A DNA stretch of 41,342 nt from Eubacteriales bacterium (GTDB lineage: Bacteria; Bacillota; Clostridia; Christensenellales; Aristaeellaceae): contig JAUNLY010000002.1 of NCBI GenBank assembly GCA_030532025.1, positions 1 to 41,342 of the forward strand, written 5' to 3'. This document shows, in pieces, positions 1 through 6,446 of the stretch; the first letter of the stretch is position 1, and each line of letters starts with the position of its first letter. Position numbers and translations under genes: made by a program. The notes beneath the pieces were generated by a model that ran no database searches, was not told where the DNA came from, and saw only the letters and a program-made list of their open reading frames with translations.

Positions 1-45
1 GTATCGTTTTCAAGGTTCCTGCGCCCGTTTTTTGAGCGCCTGAAT

Positions 46-74
46 AATATACCACAGCCCGCCACTTGTGTCAA
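46..74 (-). promoter_or_regulatory. Strong sigma-A promoter, probably of an rRNA operon leaving the window
   Basis: Read on the minus strand there is TTGACA (74-69), a 17-bp spacer and TATATT (51-46), so transcription would begin near position 39 and run off the left edge. The next bases contain CCTTGAAAACGATAC, which resembles the conserved leader upstream of 16S rRNA in Firmicutes. The promoter is seen directly; that it drives an rRNA operon is inference from the leader-like sequence and the divergent tRNA cluster. Confidence 0.6.
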
Positions 75-249
75 CTACTTTTTTAAAGTTTTTTTGTTTT
101 TCTGTGAAACTCAGTTTTTGTGCACACGATAATGCGTATATATAATGAAGCGACTTTTTGCAGACAGTTTGCAGACAGTTCTAAAAACACGGATTTTCCC
201 TTTAAAAACACGATTTCTGCATTTTTGAAAAAAATTTTTAAAAAAGTGC

Positions 250-278
250 TTGACACCAACCTTAAAATCAAGTACAAT
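250..278 (+). promoter_or_regulatory. Promoter of the six-tRNA operon
   Basis: TTGACA at 250-255 and TACAAT at 273-278 are separated by exactly 17 bp. The predicted start near 285 lies about 40 bp before the first tRNA. The near-consensus hexamers fit the high constitutive expression expected for tRNA genes. The AT-rich DNA between the divergent leftward promoter and this one (about 75-249) shows no credible gene. Confidence 0.85.
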
Positions 279-323
279 CTTAACCGTCGCATTTGCGGCT
301 TAACAACGGTAACGGTCAAGCTT

Positions 324-400
324 CGGGGTGTAGCGCAGTTTGGTAGCGCACCTGCTTTGGGAGCAGGGGGCCGGGGGTTCGAATCCCTTCACCCCGACCA
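324..400 (+). tRNA. tRNA-Pro (anticodon TGG)
   Basis: Acceptor arms CGGGGTG (324-330) and CACCCCG (390-396) pair perfectly, the anticodon loop TTTGGGA carries TGG, the T loop GGTTCGAAT is present and CCA is encoded (398-400). It is the first gene of the six-tRNA operon. Confidence 0.97.
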
Positions 401-425
401 AAACACTCCTCAGTCCGTTCTATGT

Positions 426-500
426 GGCCCCGTGGTCAAGCGGTTAAGACATCGCCCTTTCACGGCGGTAACAGGGGTTCGAATCCCCTCGGGGTCACCA
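426..500 (+). tRNA. tRNA-Glu (anticodon TTC)
   Basis: Acceptor GGCCCCG (426-432) pairs with CGGGGTC before an encoded ACCA. The anticodon stem CGCCC/GGCGG-type arm presents CTTTCAC, giving TTC. The T arm contains GGTTCGAATCC. It lies 25 bp after tRNA-Pro in the same operon. Confidence 0.97.
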
Positions 501-522
501 TTACCCGCACCTTAGCGTGCGC

Positions 523-599
523 GGGCCTTTAGCTCAGTTGGTCAGAGCGGTCGGCTCATAACCGATTGGTCCGGGGTTCGAGTCCCTGAAGGCCCACCA
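523..599 (+). tRNA. tRNA with anticodon CAT (elongator Met or Ile2)
   Basis: Acceptor GGGCCTT (523-529) pairs with AAGGCCC (589-595), followed by encoded ACCA. The anticodon loop CTCATAA gives CAT. The first acceptor pair is a normal G:C and the anticodon stem lacks three consecutive G:C pairs, which rules out initiator tRNA. Elongator Met and lysidine-modified Ile2 cannot be separated safely by eye. Confidence 0.93.
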
Positions 600-607
600 C
601 CATTTTT

Positions 608-685
608 GGCCCGGTAGTTCAGTTGGTTTAGAATGCCAGCCTGTCACGCTGGAGGTCGAGGGTTCGAGCCCCTTCCGGGTCGCCA
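608..685 (+). tRNA. tRNA-Asp (anticodon GTC)
   Basis: Acceptor GGCCCGG (608-614) pairs with CCGGGTC (675-681), the discriminator is G as usual for tRNA-Asp, and CCA is encoded. The anticodon loop CTGTCAC gives GTC. Confidence 0.97.
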
Positions 686-695
686 ATTGCCTTTT

Positions 696-771
696 GCTGG
701 TGTAGCTCAATTGGCAGAGCAGCTGATTTGTAATCAGCAGGTTGCGGGTTCGAGTCCCATCACCAGCTCCA
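696..771 (+). tRNA. tRNA-Thr (anticodon TGT)
   Basis: Acceptor GCTGGTG (696-702) pairs with CACCAGC (761-767), followed by TCCA. The anticodon arm CTGAT-TTGTAAT-CAG gives TGT. The T arm GGGTTCGAGTCCC is intact. Confidence 0.97.
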
Positions 772-777
772 CTGTAC

Positions 778-862
<85 letters not shown>

Positions 863-868
863 AATAAG

Positions 869-894
869 CCCGAAATTTGCTTTCGGGTTTTTTT
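869..894 (+). terminator. Rho-independent terminator of the tRNA operon
   Basis: CCCGAAA (869-875), loop TTTGC, TTTCGGG (881-887) and seven T residues. It closes the tRNA transcript. I see no gene in the following ~260 bp (895-1158), only AT-rich DNA and the leftward terminator near 1113-1135. Confidence 0.92.
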
Positions 895-1109
895 GTTTGC
901 TTTTTTATTTTGACGGTCTATCCATTTAGATAATGGAAGTTAGGCTTTGGGTGCATTTCAAAGTAATTAGGTTATAGGCAGAAAAGTGTGTCTTAAAATC
1001 GTGACTTATTTTGTATTGTTTTATAAAAAGAGTGTTTAAATTTTAACGGGCAATAGCAGCCTATGTTTCTTAAGCTATGCTGCCGTAAAATCCTTGGTGT
1101 TTATATAAA

Positions 1110-1135
1110 AAAGAGGGCACATTGTGTCCCTCTTT
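1110..1135 (-). terminator. Terminator of the nfeD-floA operon
   Basis: On the minus strand GAGGG plus CAC pair with GTG plus CCCTC around an AAT loop (one bulged A), followed by a run of six T (plus-strand A run at 1107-1112). It lies about 25 bp beyond the stop of the last gene of the operon. Confidence 0.75.
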
Positions 1136-1158
1136 GTTTAAGTTTATTTTGTGTTTTG

Positions 1159-1566
1159 TTAAATTAAATGTTTGTCCCTTAACGTAACGGGCTTATCCAA
1201 AACTTCGCTCATGACTACGGCTCCAGCAAGCCCTTTTGCATATATGCCGGGTACGGCGGTTTTTTTACGGGGCTTTACGGGCTCACTTTTTATAGCGGGT
1301 TTTTGGCTCCGAGCGCTTAAAGGCGGTATGGTTTCTTGCTCCTCCATTTTTGCCTTTTGCTTAGATTTATTGCGTATAAGCTCGCTTTTTTTGCTACGCC
1401 CCGAATAAGCCAAAGGCTTCTTTGGCTTTTGAGCCTGTGCTCGTTTCGCCTCCTCAAATGCACGCTTTGCGTGAGCGGCCTTTTTGGGCGCACCGGACTC
1501 TTTTTTTATTTTCGAGACGATAGAAGCTATAAAATATATAGCCACTATAAGCCAATAGACTTCCAT
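1159..1566 (-). CDS. Small basic membrane-anchored protein, third gene of the nfeD-floA operon
   Basis: A 135-aa protein beginning MEVYWLIVAIYFIASIV, one predicted N-terminal membrane helix, followed by a very Lys/Ala/Arg-rich cytoplasmic stretch (about residues 24-100) and an uncharged C-terminal block containing AVVMSEVLDKP. I do not recognise the family. The start at 1566 lies 1 nt after the floA stop (TAATATG), consistent with translational coupling; an in-frame ATG at 1581 inside floA is an alternative that adds five residues. In Bacillus the yqeZ-floA pair is also followed by a small gene (yqfB), so position suggests an accessory of the flotillin system, but I cannot show homology. The basic low-complexity middle could bind anionic lipid, nucleic acid or an acidic partner; that is inference. 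Confidence 0.7.
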   Translation of the reverse strand: MEVYWLIVAIYFIASIVSKIKKESGAPKKAAHAKRAFEEAKRAQAQKPKKPLAYSGRSKKSELIRNKSKQKAKMEEQETIPPLSARSQKPAIKSEPVKPRKKTAVPGIYAKGLAGAVVMSEVLDKPVTLRDKHLI

Positions 1567-1567
1567 A

Positions 1568-2566
1568 TTACTTGTCGCCATCCTGACCTTGGGCGCTGTC
1601 TTCCATATCCGCAGACTTTGAAATGGCTTCGCGCATGGATGTGTCCGCAGATACATTCTGCAGGCGGTAATAATCCATAACGCCTAATTTGCCGCTGCGC
1701 AACGCGTCCGCCATCGCAAGCGGTACCTCTGCTTCTGCGGCTACGACTTTGGCGCGCATTTCCTGCACTTGAGCCTTCATCTCCTGCTCCTGTGCTACCG
1801 CCATGGCACGGCGTTCTTCGGCCTTTGCTTGGGCTATGCGCCTATCCGCCTCGGCTTGATCCATTTGAAGCTGTGCACCTATGTTGCGGCCAACGTCCAC
1901 ATCGGCAATATCTATGGAGAGTATTTCGTATGCGGTGCCGGCGTCTAAGCCCTTATATAAAACCGTACGGCTTATTTTGTCCGGGTTTTCGAGCACTTCT
2001 TTATGTGTGTTGGAAGAACCTATTGTGGTAACTATGCCTTCGCCGACCCTTGCGATTATGGTCTCTTCGCCGGCACCACCTACCAACTGCTGTATGTTTG
2101 TACGCACGGTTACGCGCGCCTTGACACGAAGCTCTATACCGTCCATAGCCATGGCGGATACTGGAGGCGTTTCTATTATTTTGGGGTTAACGCTCATCTG
2201 CACAGCCTGCAAAACATCTCTACCGGCTAAGTCTATGGCACAGGCCTGTTCAAATTTGAGCGGTATACTCGCCTGCTGTGAAGATACAAGCGCTTTTATA
2301 ACACGCTCTATATCGCCACCTGCAAGCACGTGTTTTTCCAGCTGGTCTACAGATACGTTAAGACCCGCCTTGCTTGCGGTTATGAGTGCGTCCGCCATGC
2401 GATGAGGCGATATGCGCCTGAGTCGCATACCTATAAGCATACCTATGCTAAGGGGCACACCAGAAGCCTGTGCGCGCACCCAAATGCCGAGCGGCACATA
2501 GCGCAAGAAAACAGCTATAAGCAGTATTGCTGCAACGATAATGACACCAAGTAGTATTTCAGACAT
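1568..2566 (-). CDS. floA: Flotillin-like protein FloA
   Basis: A 332-aa SPFH/flotillin-like membrane scaffold that, in Bacillus, organises functional membrane microdomains and affects signalling and envelope synthesis. The N terminus [20 protein letters not shown] is a membrane-inserted hairpin; an SPFH-type domain follows (about 50-230), then an Ala/Glu/Gln-rich coiled-coil (about 230-295, with repeated A-E-A patterns) typical of flotillin oligomerisation. Length matches the family. The start at 2566 is chosen because GGAGGAGGAT lies 4-5 nt upstream; a longer reading to 2590 has no such site. The start codon lies inside the last codons of the upstream nfeD gene (8-nt overlap), so the two are translationally coupled, matching the widespread nfeD-floA pairing. 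Confidence 0.93.
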   Translation of the reverse strand: MSEILLGVIIVAAILLIAVFLRYVPLGIWVRAQASGVPLSIGMLIGMRLRRISPHRMADALITASKAGLNVSVDQLEKHVLAGGDIERVIKALVSSQQASIPLKFEQACAIDLAGRDVLQAVQMSVNPKIIETPPVSAMAMDGIELRVKARVTVRTNIQQLVGGAGEETIIARVGEGIVTTIGSSNTHKEVLENPDKISRTVLYKGLDAGTAYEILSIDIADVDVGRNIGAQLQMDQAEADRRIAQAKAEERRAMAVAQEQEMKAQVQEMRAKVVAAEAEVPLAMADALRSGKLGVMDYYRLQNVSADTSMREAISKSADMEDSAQGQDGDK

Positions 2567-3071
2567 TTTTATCCTCCTCCACCCGCTCAACTAAAAGGCG
2601 GGCTCCTTCCGCTTTTTTAACTTTTATTTTAATACCTTTGGGGATAAACTCCCCTCCGGTAACAACGTCTATGCGTTTACCGTCCACATGGGCTATGCCA
2701 CTTGGACGCAGTACTGTAAGGCTTATGCCCTCCTTGCCTACCAAAGCCGTCTTGTCTTCGCTTGCGCTGTAACCTTCTTCCTTTGTGGAAGAGCTTCGCA
2801 ATATAAGAGAAGACTTTGACATCCTGCCCTTGGCAGTTGACCGCATGGCTATTATAACCGCAAGCGATACAAGCGCTATCGCTATAAGCAGTACCCCAAG
2901 CCCCGCCAATGCTCCGTGCTGACGCCATGCTATGAATACACCTATAAGCATAAACACTACACCGGAGACGCCCGGCACGCCGACACCCGGCATGTACATC
3001 TCTATAATAAGCAATACGGTTGCCACAAGCAGGCTTATTATAATGGAAATATTTTCTGCTATGAATTCCAT
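2559..3071 (-). CDS. nfeD: Short NfeD-like membrane protein
   Basis: A 170-aa protein with three hydrophobic segments (about 5-25, 29-48 and 56-76, the second after the motif MPGVGVPG) and a C-terminal OB-fold-like domain (about 105-165, [23 protein letters not shown]...), the hallmark of NfeD partners of flotillins. Unlike Bacillus YqeZ it lacks the N-terminal ClpP-like serine protease domain, so it is the short NfeD form. The site AGAAAGGAGTTTCTT precedes the ATG. A TATAAT at 3106-3101 on the minus strand is a plausible -10, without a clear -35. First gene of a three-gene operon (nfeD-floA-small protein). Confidence 0.9.
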   Translation of the reverse strand: MEFIAENISIIISLLVATVLLIIEMYMPGVGVPGVSGVVFMLIGVFIAWRQHGALAGLGVLLIAIALVSLAVIIAMRSTAKGRMSKSSLILRSSSTKEEGYSASEDKTALVGKEGISLTVLRPSGIAHVDGKRIDVVTGGEFIPKGIKIKVKKAEGARLLVERVEEDKNV

Positions 3072-3227
3072 AAGAAACTCCTTTCTTAGTAGCTTTATAT
3101 ATTATAACCAAATTTAACAAACTTTAAGCTTAACCTTAGTGCGCTGTTATTTTAGCATATGCAACCCCGCCATTCAAACACTTGGTGCATATTTTTTAAA
3201 TCTAAATTCGCTTTTATCGATTCATCA

Positions 3228-3800
3228 TTAAACCATTAAAGTTATTAGTTCCTTAAGTTTAAAAAAATCCCTCTCAAAAACCTCTGCAAGCTCCCTGTTG
3301 TATATAAGCGCCGCAGGGTGATAGAGCGGGAAAAGCACATGGTTTTTGTATTGTAGTTTCTGCGCATGGCAAATACCAATATTGTATTCCTGACCCATAA
3401 TAGCTTTAAGAGGTGTGTTGCCAAGCGTTACTATTATTTTGGGGGAAATAATATCTATTTCTTCAAGCAAAAAGGGTAGCATATTAGCGACTTCCTTTTT
3501 ATTGGGGGTACGGTTGCTTATAGTACCTTTAGCGCTCGTCTTTGTCGGGCGGAATTTGACGGTATTTGTAATATATATTTGTTCCCTTATGAGCTCTGTT
3601 TTAATTAAAATTTCGTCCAAGTTTTTGCCGGCTTTGCCCACAAAGGGGCGGCCTTGCAGGCTTTCTTCTTTACCGGGGGCTTCACCTATAAACAAAACAC
3701 GGGAATTTATATTACCCTCGCCTAAAACAGGTGTTTTATCGGGGTAATCTTTAATAATAGCTTCTTTTATTCTTTTGTTTAAACTATCAAACTTTTCCAT
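3228..3800 (-). CDS. Uracil-DNA glycosylase superfamily protein lacking Fe-S ligands
   Basis: A 190-aa protein with the uracil-DNA glycosylase fold motifs: GEAPGKEE (39-46), [23 protein letters not shown] (78-85) and YHPAALIYN near the C terminus. These match family 4 (UDGa-like) enzymes, which excise uracil from DNA. The four cysteines that ligate the [4Fe-4S] cluster in family 4 are absent: the N-terminal CxxC is missing and the third ligand position is Phe83 (VKFRP instead of VKCRP); the only Cys is in GICHAQ. Its start overlaps the neighbouring cluster-containing UDG by 14 nt, so the pair is co-expressed. It may be an active cluster-free variant or a regulatory paralogue; function beyond the fold is inference. 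Confidence 0.85.
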   Translation of the reverse strand: MEKFDSLNKRIKEAIIKDYPDKTPVLGEGNINSRVLFIGEAPGKEESLQGRPFVGKAGKNLDEILIKTELIREQIYITNTVKFRPTKTSAKGTISNRTPNKKEVANMLPFLLEEIDIISPKIIVTLGNTPLKAIMGQEYNIGICHAQKLQYKNHVLFPLYHPAALIYNRELAEVFERDFFKLKELITLMV

Positions 3801-4356
3801 TTATTTCTTCCAACTTTTGGCGTATTAATTTCATGTCTTCCCACGCCGCGCGTTTTTTGCTTTCGTCCCGCAAAAGAGCCGCGGGGTGAAAGGTCGGCAT
3901 AAACCATACATCTTTTATGTTTATCCATTTGCCACGCATGGCAGTTATAGAGCCTTGCGGTGCTATCGTGTTTTTAAGGGCAACCGAGCCCATAAGCACT
4001 ATTATTTTAGGTTTTACAAGCGCAAGCTGTGCGCGCAGAAAATTTTTGCATGCTTCCGCCTCCGAAAATGTGGGTACGCGGTTGTTAGGTGGTCTGCACT
4101 TTACTATATTGCATATAAAAACGTCTTTACGTTCTATATCTATAGCCGCAAGCATCTTAGTTAAAAGATGGCCCGCAGGGCCTACAAAGGCAAACCCTTC
4201 TATATCTTCCCTGTACCCAGGGCCTTCCCCTATTATCATGATATCTGCCTTTGGGTTGCCTTGCCCCGGCACCTTGTTTGTAATATTCAAATGCAGCGGG
4301 CAAGCCGTGCAAGAGAGTATTTGCCGGTTTAAGCTTTCCCAAGAAATTTTAATCAT
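3787..4356 (-). CDS. Family 4 uracil-DNA glycosylase with [4Fe-4S] ligands
   Basis: A 189-aa uracil-DNA glycosylase that removes deaminated cytosine from DNA in base-excision repair. The four cluster cysteines of family 4 are visible: C16 and C19 (CTACPL), C87 (VKCRPP) and C103 (EACKNF). Catalytic-site motifs GEGPGYRED (43-51), FVGPAGHLLTKML and FHPAALLRD are present; the second motif residue pattern GEGPG rather than GEAPG is a mild variant. Length is typical. Its ATG overlaps the stop of the upstream small membrane-protein gene (ATGA), and its own 3' end overlaps the second UDG gene by 14 nt, so all belong to the trmL operon. Confidence 0.92.
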   Translation of the reverse strand: MIKISWESLNRQILSCTACPLHLNITNKVPGQGNPKADIMIIGEGPGYREDIEGFAFVGPAGHLLTKMLAAIDIERKDVFICNIVKCRPPNNRVPTFSEAEACKNFLRAQLALVKPKIIVLMGSVALKNTIAPQGSITAMRGKWINIKDVWFMPTFHPAALLRDESKKRAAWEDMKLIRQKLEEINGKV

Positions 4357-4571
4357 CTTACGTTTAGGTTTAATATGGTGGAGCGTATGTCCTGCCTAAG
4401 CCAGTTTGTAAGGCTTATAAGCAGTAGTACCAGAATAAGTATTACAATTACGCCTAATACAATGAAGAAAAAATCAGACATACCGGCTGCAAAGCGCATG
4501 CGGTCTTCGTGTAGTTCTACTTCTTCCTGTATGTCGTAAAGTTCTTCGTCCAAATCGCTCTTATACCACAA
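4353..4571 (-). CDS. Small single-pass membrane protein in the UDG operon
   Basis: A 72-aa protein: an acidic, helical N terminus (about 1-28, many Glu/Asp), one strong membrane segment (about 33-53, FFFIVLGVIVILILVLLLIS) and a short basic tail. It starts with TTG, supported by AGAGGTGA about 6 nt upstream. It sits 13 nt after trmL and its stop overlaps the ATG of the Fe-S UDG. I do not recognise it; topology is probably cytoplasmic N terminus. Its tight coupling to two DNA-repair genes is conspicuous but no function can be assigned. Confidence 0.75.
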   Translation of the reverse strand: MWYKSDLDEELYDIQEEVELHEDRMRFAAGMSDFFFIVLGVIVILILVLLLISLTNWLRQDIRSTILNLNVR

Positions 4572-4584
4572 ATAATATCACCTC

Positions 4585-5088
4585 TTATAGATTAAGCGGT
4601 TCCTCTTGTCTTCCGGTAAGCCGCCCCGTTTTGTTAAGGCCTTTAAAATTCTGTTGTCTTAAGGCTTCGTAAACCACAATAGCTACGGAGTTTGAAAGGT
4701 TTAGCGAACGTGTATCGCCCAGCATAGGGATTCTAAAGCTGTCCTGATAATATTTTTCGATTAATTGTTCGGGAAGCCCCGCGTCTTCCGGGCCGAACAC
4801 TATAAAATCTTCCTCTGTATAATTTATATCGGCATAGCAATTTTTGGCCTTTGTAGTCAAAAAACGGTATGTGGCGCCTTGTGAATAGTCAAAAAAAGCC
4901 TTAAGGTTTTTGTGTACCACGAGCTTAAGATCCGCCCAGTAGTCCAGCCCCGCACGTTTTAAATGCTTATCGTCTATAGAAAAGCCAAGCGGCTCAATAA
5001 GATGCAGGGCAGAACCCGTGGCAACACAGGTTCTGGCTATATTGCCGGTGTTCTGTGGTATTTTGGGGTTGAACAATACCACATTCAT
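4585..5088 (-). CDS. trmL: tRNA (cytidine(34)/uridine(34)-2'-O)-methyltransferase TrmL
   Basis: A 167-aa SPOUT-class methyltransferase (CspR/TrmL), which 2'-O-methylates the wobble base of tRNA-Leu isoacceptors using S-adenosylmethionine. Diagnostic segments are the N-terminal NPKIPQNTGNIARTC (8-22), the middle IVFGPEDAGLP and the C-terminal knot MLGDTRSLNLSNSVAIVVYE. Length equals the usual ~155-170. The ATG is preceded by GGAGG. It is the first gene of the leftward operon driven by the promoter at 5156-5128 and is followed by the small membrane protein and the UDG pair. Confidence 0.93.
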   Translation of the reverse strand: MNVVLFNPKIPQNTGNIARTCVATGSALHLIEPLGFSIDDKHLKRAGLDYWADLKLVVHKNLKAFFDYSQGATYRFLTTKAKNCYADINYTEEDFIVFGPEDAGLPEQLIEKYYQDSFRIPMLGDTRSLNLSNSVAIVVYEALRQQNFKGLNKTGRLTGRQEEPLNL

Positions 5089-5106
5089 ATTTTTTCCTCC
5101 TTTGCC

Positions 5107-5135
5107 TTTGCAAAAAGCTTAATGTAGAGTATACT
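5107..5135 (+). promoter_or_regulatory. Rightward promoter of the nucleotidyltransferase gene
   Basis: TTTGCA (5107-5112), 17-bp spacer, TATACT (5130-5135). The start would be near 5142, giving a ~33-nt leader with GGGAGG before the ATG at 5175. The -10 overlaps the opposite-strand -10 of the trmL promoter. Confidence 0.75.
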
Positions 5136-5156
5136 GTATAGGAAGAAACATTTCAA
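5128..5156 (-). promoter_or_regulatory. Leftward promoter of the trmL-UDG operon, sharing its -10 with the divergent promoter
   Basis: On the minus strand TTGAAA (5156-5151), 17-bp spacer, TATACT (5133-5128). The palindrome AGTATACT (5128-5135) serves as -10 on both strands, so RNA polymerase can hardly occupy both promoters at once. Confidence 0.7.
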
Positions 5157-5174
5157 CTGGGAGGTAAATGAAAG

Positions 5175-6086
5175 ATGAAAAAACCGATTCTTGTCGTGTT
5201 GGCTGCGGGCGTAGGCAGCCGTTTTGGTGGGTTAAAACAGATGACACCCTTTGGCCTGCACGGCGAAGGCATAATAGACTACTCTCTGTACGATGCTTTG
5301 CAGGCAGGCTTTGAGCGCGTCGCTTTTATAGTAAACAGCAAAATCAAAGACGATTTTCACAATTTCATAGGCAAAAACATAGAAAAGCACATGGAAGTAA
5401 GCTACGTACTGCAAGAGCTTGACATGCTGCCCGAAGGCTTTCACCCTCCCAAGGACAGGCAAAAACCCTGGGGCACCGGCCACGCCGTGCTATGCGCAAA
5501 AGACGCCATTGACGCACCTTTCTGCGTTATAAACGGGGACGACCTGTACGGTCGCAGTGCATACGAGCAAATGTACGCCTATTTAAGCAAAGAACCCAAG
5601 GAAGGCGAATACGCCATGGTAGGCTTTGAGCTTGGCAAAACCCTGTCCGATTACGGCTATGTTTCCCGCGGTGTGTGCGATGTGTCCGAAAACGGCTACC
5701 TAAACAGCGTAGTGGAACGTCTGCATATAATTTCCTCGGTAGATGGACCCCTGTACACCGAAGACGGCAAAAACTATGTGCTGTTGCCGGCAGATACCAC
5801 CGTTTCTATGAATATGTGGGGCTTTACACAAAACTATATAGACCACCTTGCAGAAGGCTTTGGCGCCTTCTACAAAGAAGCTATGGCGACAAACCCCACA
5901 AAGGCTGAATACCTTTTGCCCAACATAGTAGGGGATTTGTTAAAGCAGGACAAAGCAAGCGTTAAAGTGCTGCACTCAAGCGACAAATGGTACGGCGTTA
6001 CAAACGCTTCGGATAGGCCTTTGGTGGAAGCCGCAATTAAAAACATGACACAGGACGGCATATACCCTGACGGTCTGTGGAAATAA
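5175..6086 (+). CDS. Sugar-phosphate nucleotidyltransferase family protein
   Basis: A 303-aa NTP-transferase with the GT-A-like nucleotide-binding signature LAAGVGSRFGGLKQM (8-22; Gly-rich loop, Arg and Lys that bind the NTP phosphates), WGTGHAVLCA (about 99-108) and the metal-binding INGDDLYG (about 118-125). Such enzymes make nucleotide-sugars from a sugar 1-phosphate; the exact sugar and NTP cannot be read here. It is single-domain with no C-terminal beta-helix acyltransferase. The chosen ATG follows GGGAGG by 10 nt. Monocistronic, with its own promoter and terminator. The following secreted cell-wall-binding protein hints at envelope polysaccharide work, which is inference. Confidence 0.85.
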   Translation: MKKPILVVLAAGVGSRFGGLKQMTPFGLHGEGIIDYSLYDALQAGFERVAFIVNSKIKDDFHNFIGKNIEKHMEVSYVLQELDMLPEGFHPPKDRQKPWGTGHAVLCAKDAIDAPFCVINGDDLYGRSAYEQMYAYLSKEPKEGEYAMVGFELGKTLSDYGYVSRGVCDVSENGYLNSVVERLHIISSVDGPLYTEDGKNYVLLPADTTVSMNMWGFTQNYIDHLAEGFGAFYKEAMATNPTKAEYLLPNIVGDLLKQDKASVKVLHSSDKWYGVTNASDRPLVEAAIKNMTQDGIYPDGLWK

Positions 6087-6115
6087 GCTAATTACAAAAA
6101 CAGTTTAAACTTTTA

Positions 6116-6138
6116 GCACCCTACGCGGGTGCTTTTTT
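6116..6138 (+). terminator. Terminator of the nucleotidyltransferase gene
   Basis: GCACCC (6116-6121), loop TACGC, GGGTGC (6127-6132) and six T residues, about 30 bp after the stop. Confidence 0.92.
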
Positions 6139-6192
6139 GGTGGAGCTTTTGGGTTTGTTTTATGGTTACCAAAAATAAACTTCGATTAAGTT

Positions 6193-6240
6193 TTTTATAC
6201 TAATCCCAAACCTTAATACTTTGATAAACCGGTATAAAAA
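6193..6240. repeat. Short intergenic repeat, best-formed copy
   Basis: TTTTTATAC and GTATAAAAA form 9-bp inverted ends around a core containing CCTTAATACTTTGATAAAC. The core or its left end recurs at 25391-25428, 35774-35806 and, inverted, 29050-29073, with left-end-only matches at 19034, 28934 and 29568. No coding capacity. The rest of the 6139-6286 gap shows nothing else. Confidence 0.6.
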
Positions 6241-6286
6241 TAATGGCGCTTACATATGTATGAATTGTAAAATATGTTACTAAAAG

Positions 6287-6315
6287 TTGAAAAAAGCGGC
6301 AGACTTTGTTATCCT
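6287..6315 (+). promoter_or_regulatory. Promoter and structured leader of the secreted PG-binding protein
   Basis: TTGAAA (6287-6292), 17 bp, TATCCT (6310-6315). The ~125-nt leader that follows contains GGCGGTATAAG (6330-6340), able to pair with CTATAACCGCC (6414-6424), and a small hairpin GGGG-TATAA-CCCC (6402-6414). The promoter is fairly clear; a regulatory role for the leader is inference. Confidence 0.6.
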
Positions 6316-6446
6316 TTACTTAAAAGGAGGGCGGTATAAGAAGATTTAAGCATCCAATACATAACAACTGTTACAGTATAAAGTGCAAATATATGCTTTT
6401 TGGGGTATAACCCCTATAACCGCCTTAGTGGCAGAAAGGAAAAGAC

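Noticed and set aside
120-515. A 131-codon rightward frame through the tRNA promoter and first two tRNAs
   Set aside because: It overlaps tRNA-Pro and tRNA-Glu completely, has no ribosome-binding site and no protein-like composition.
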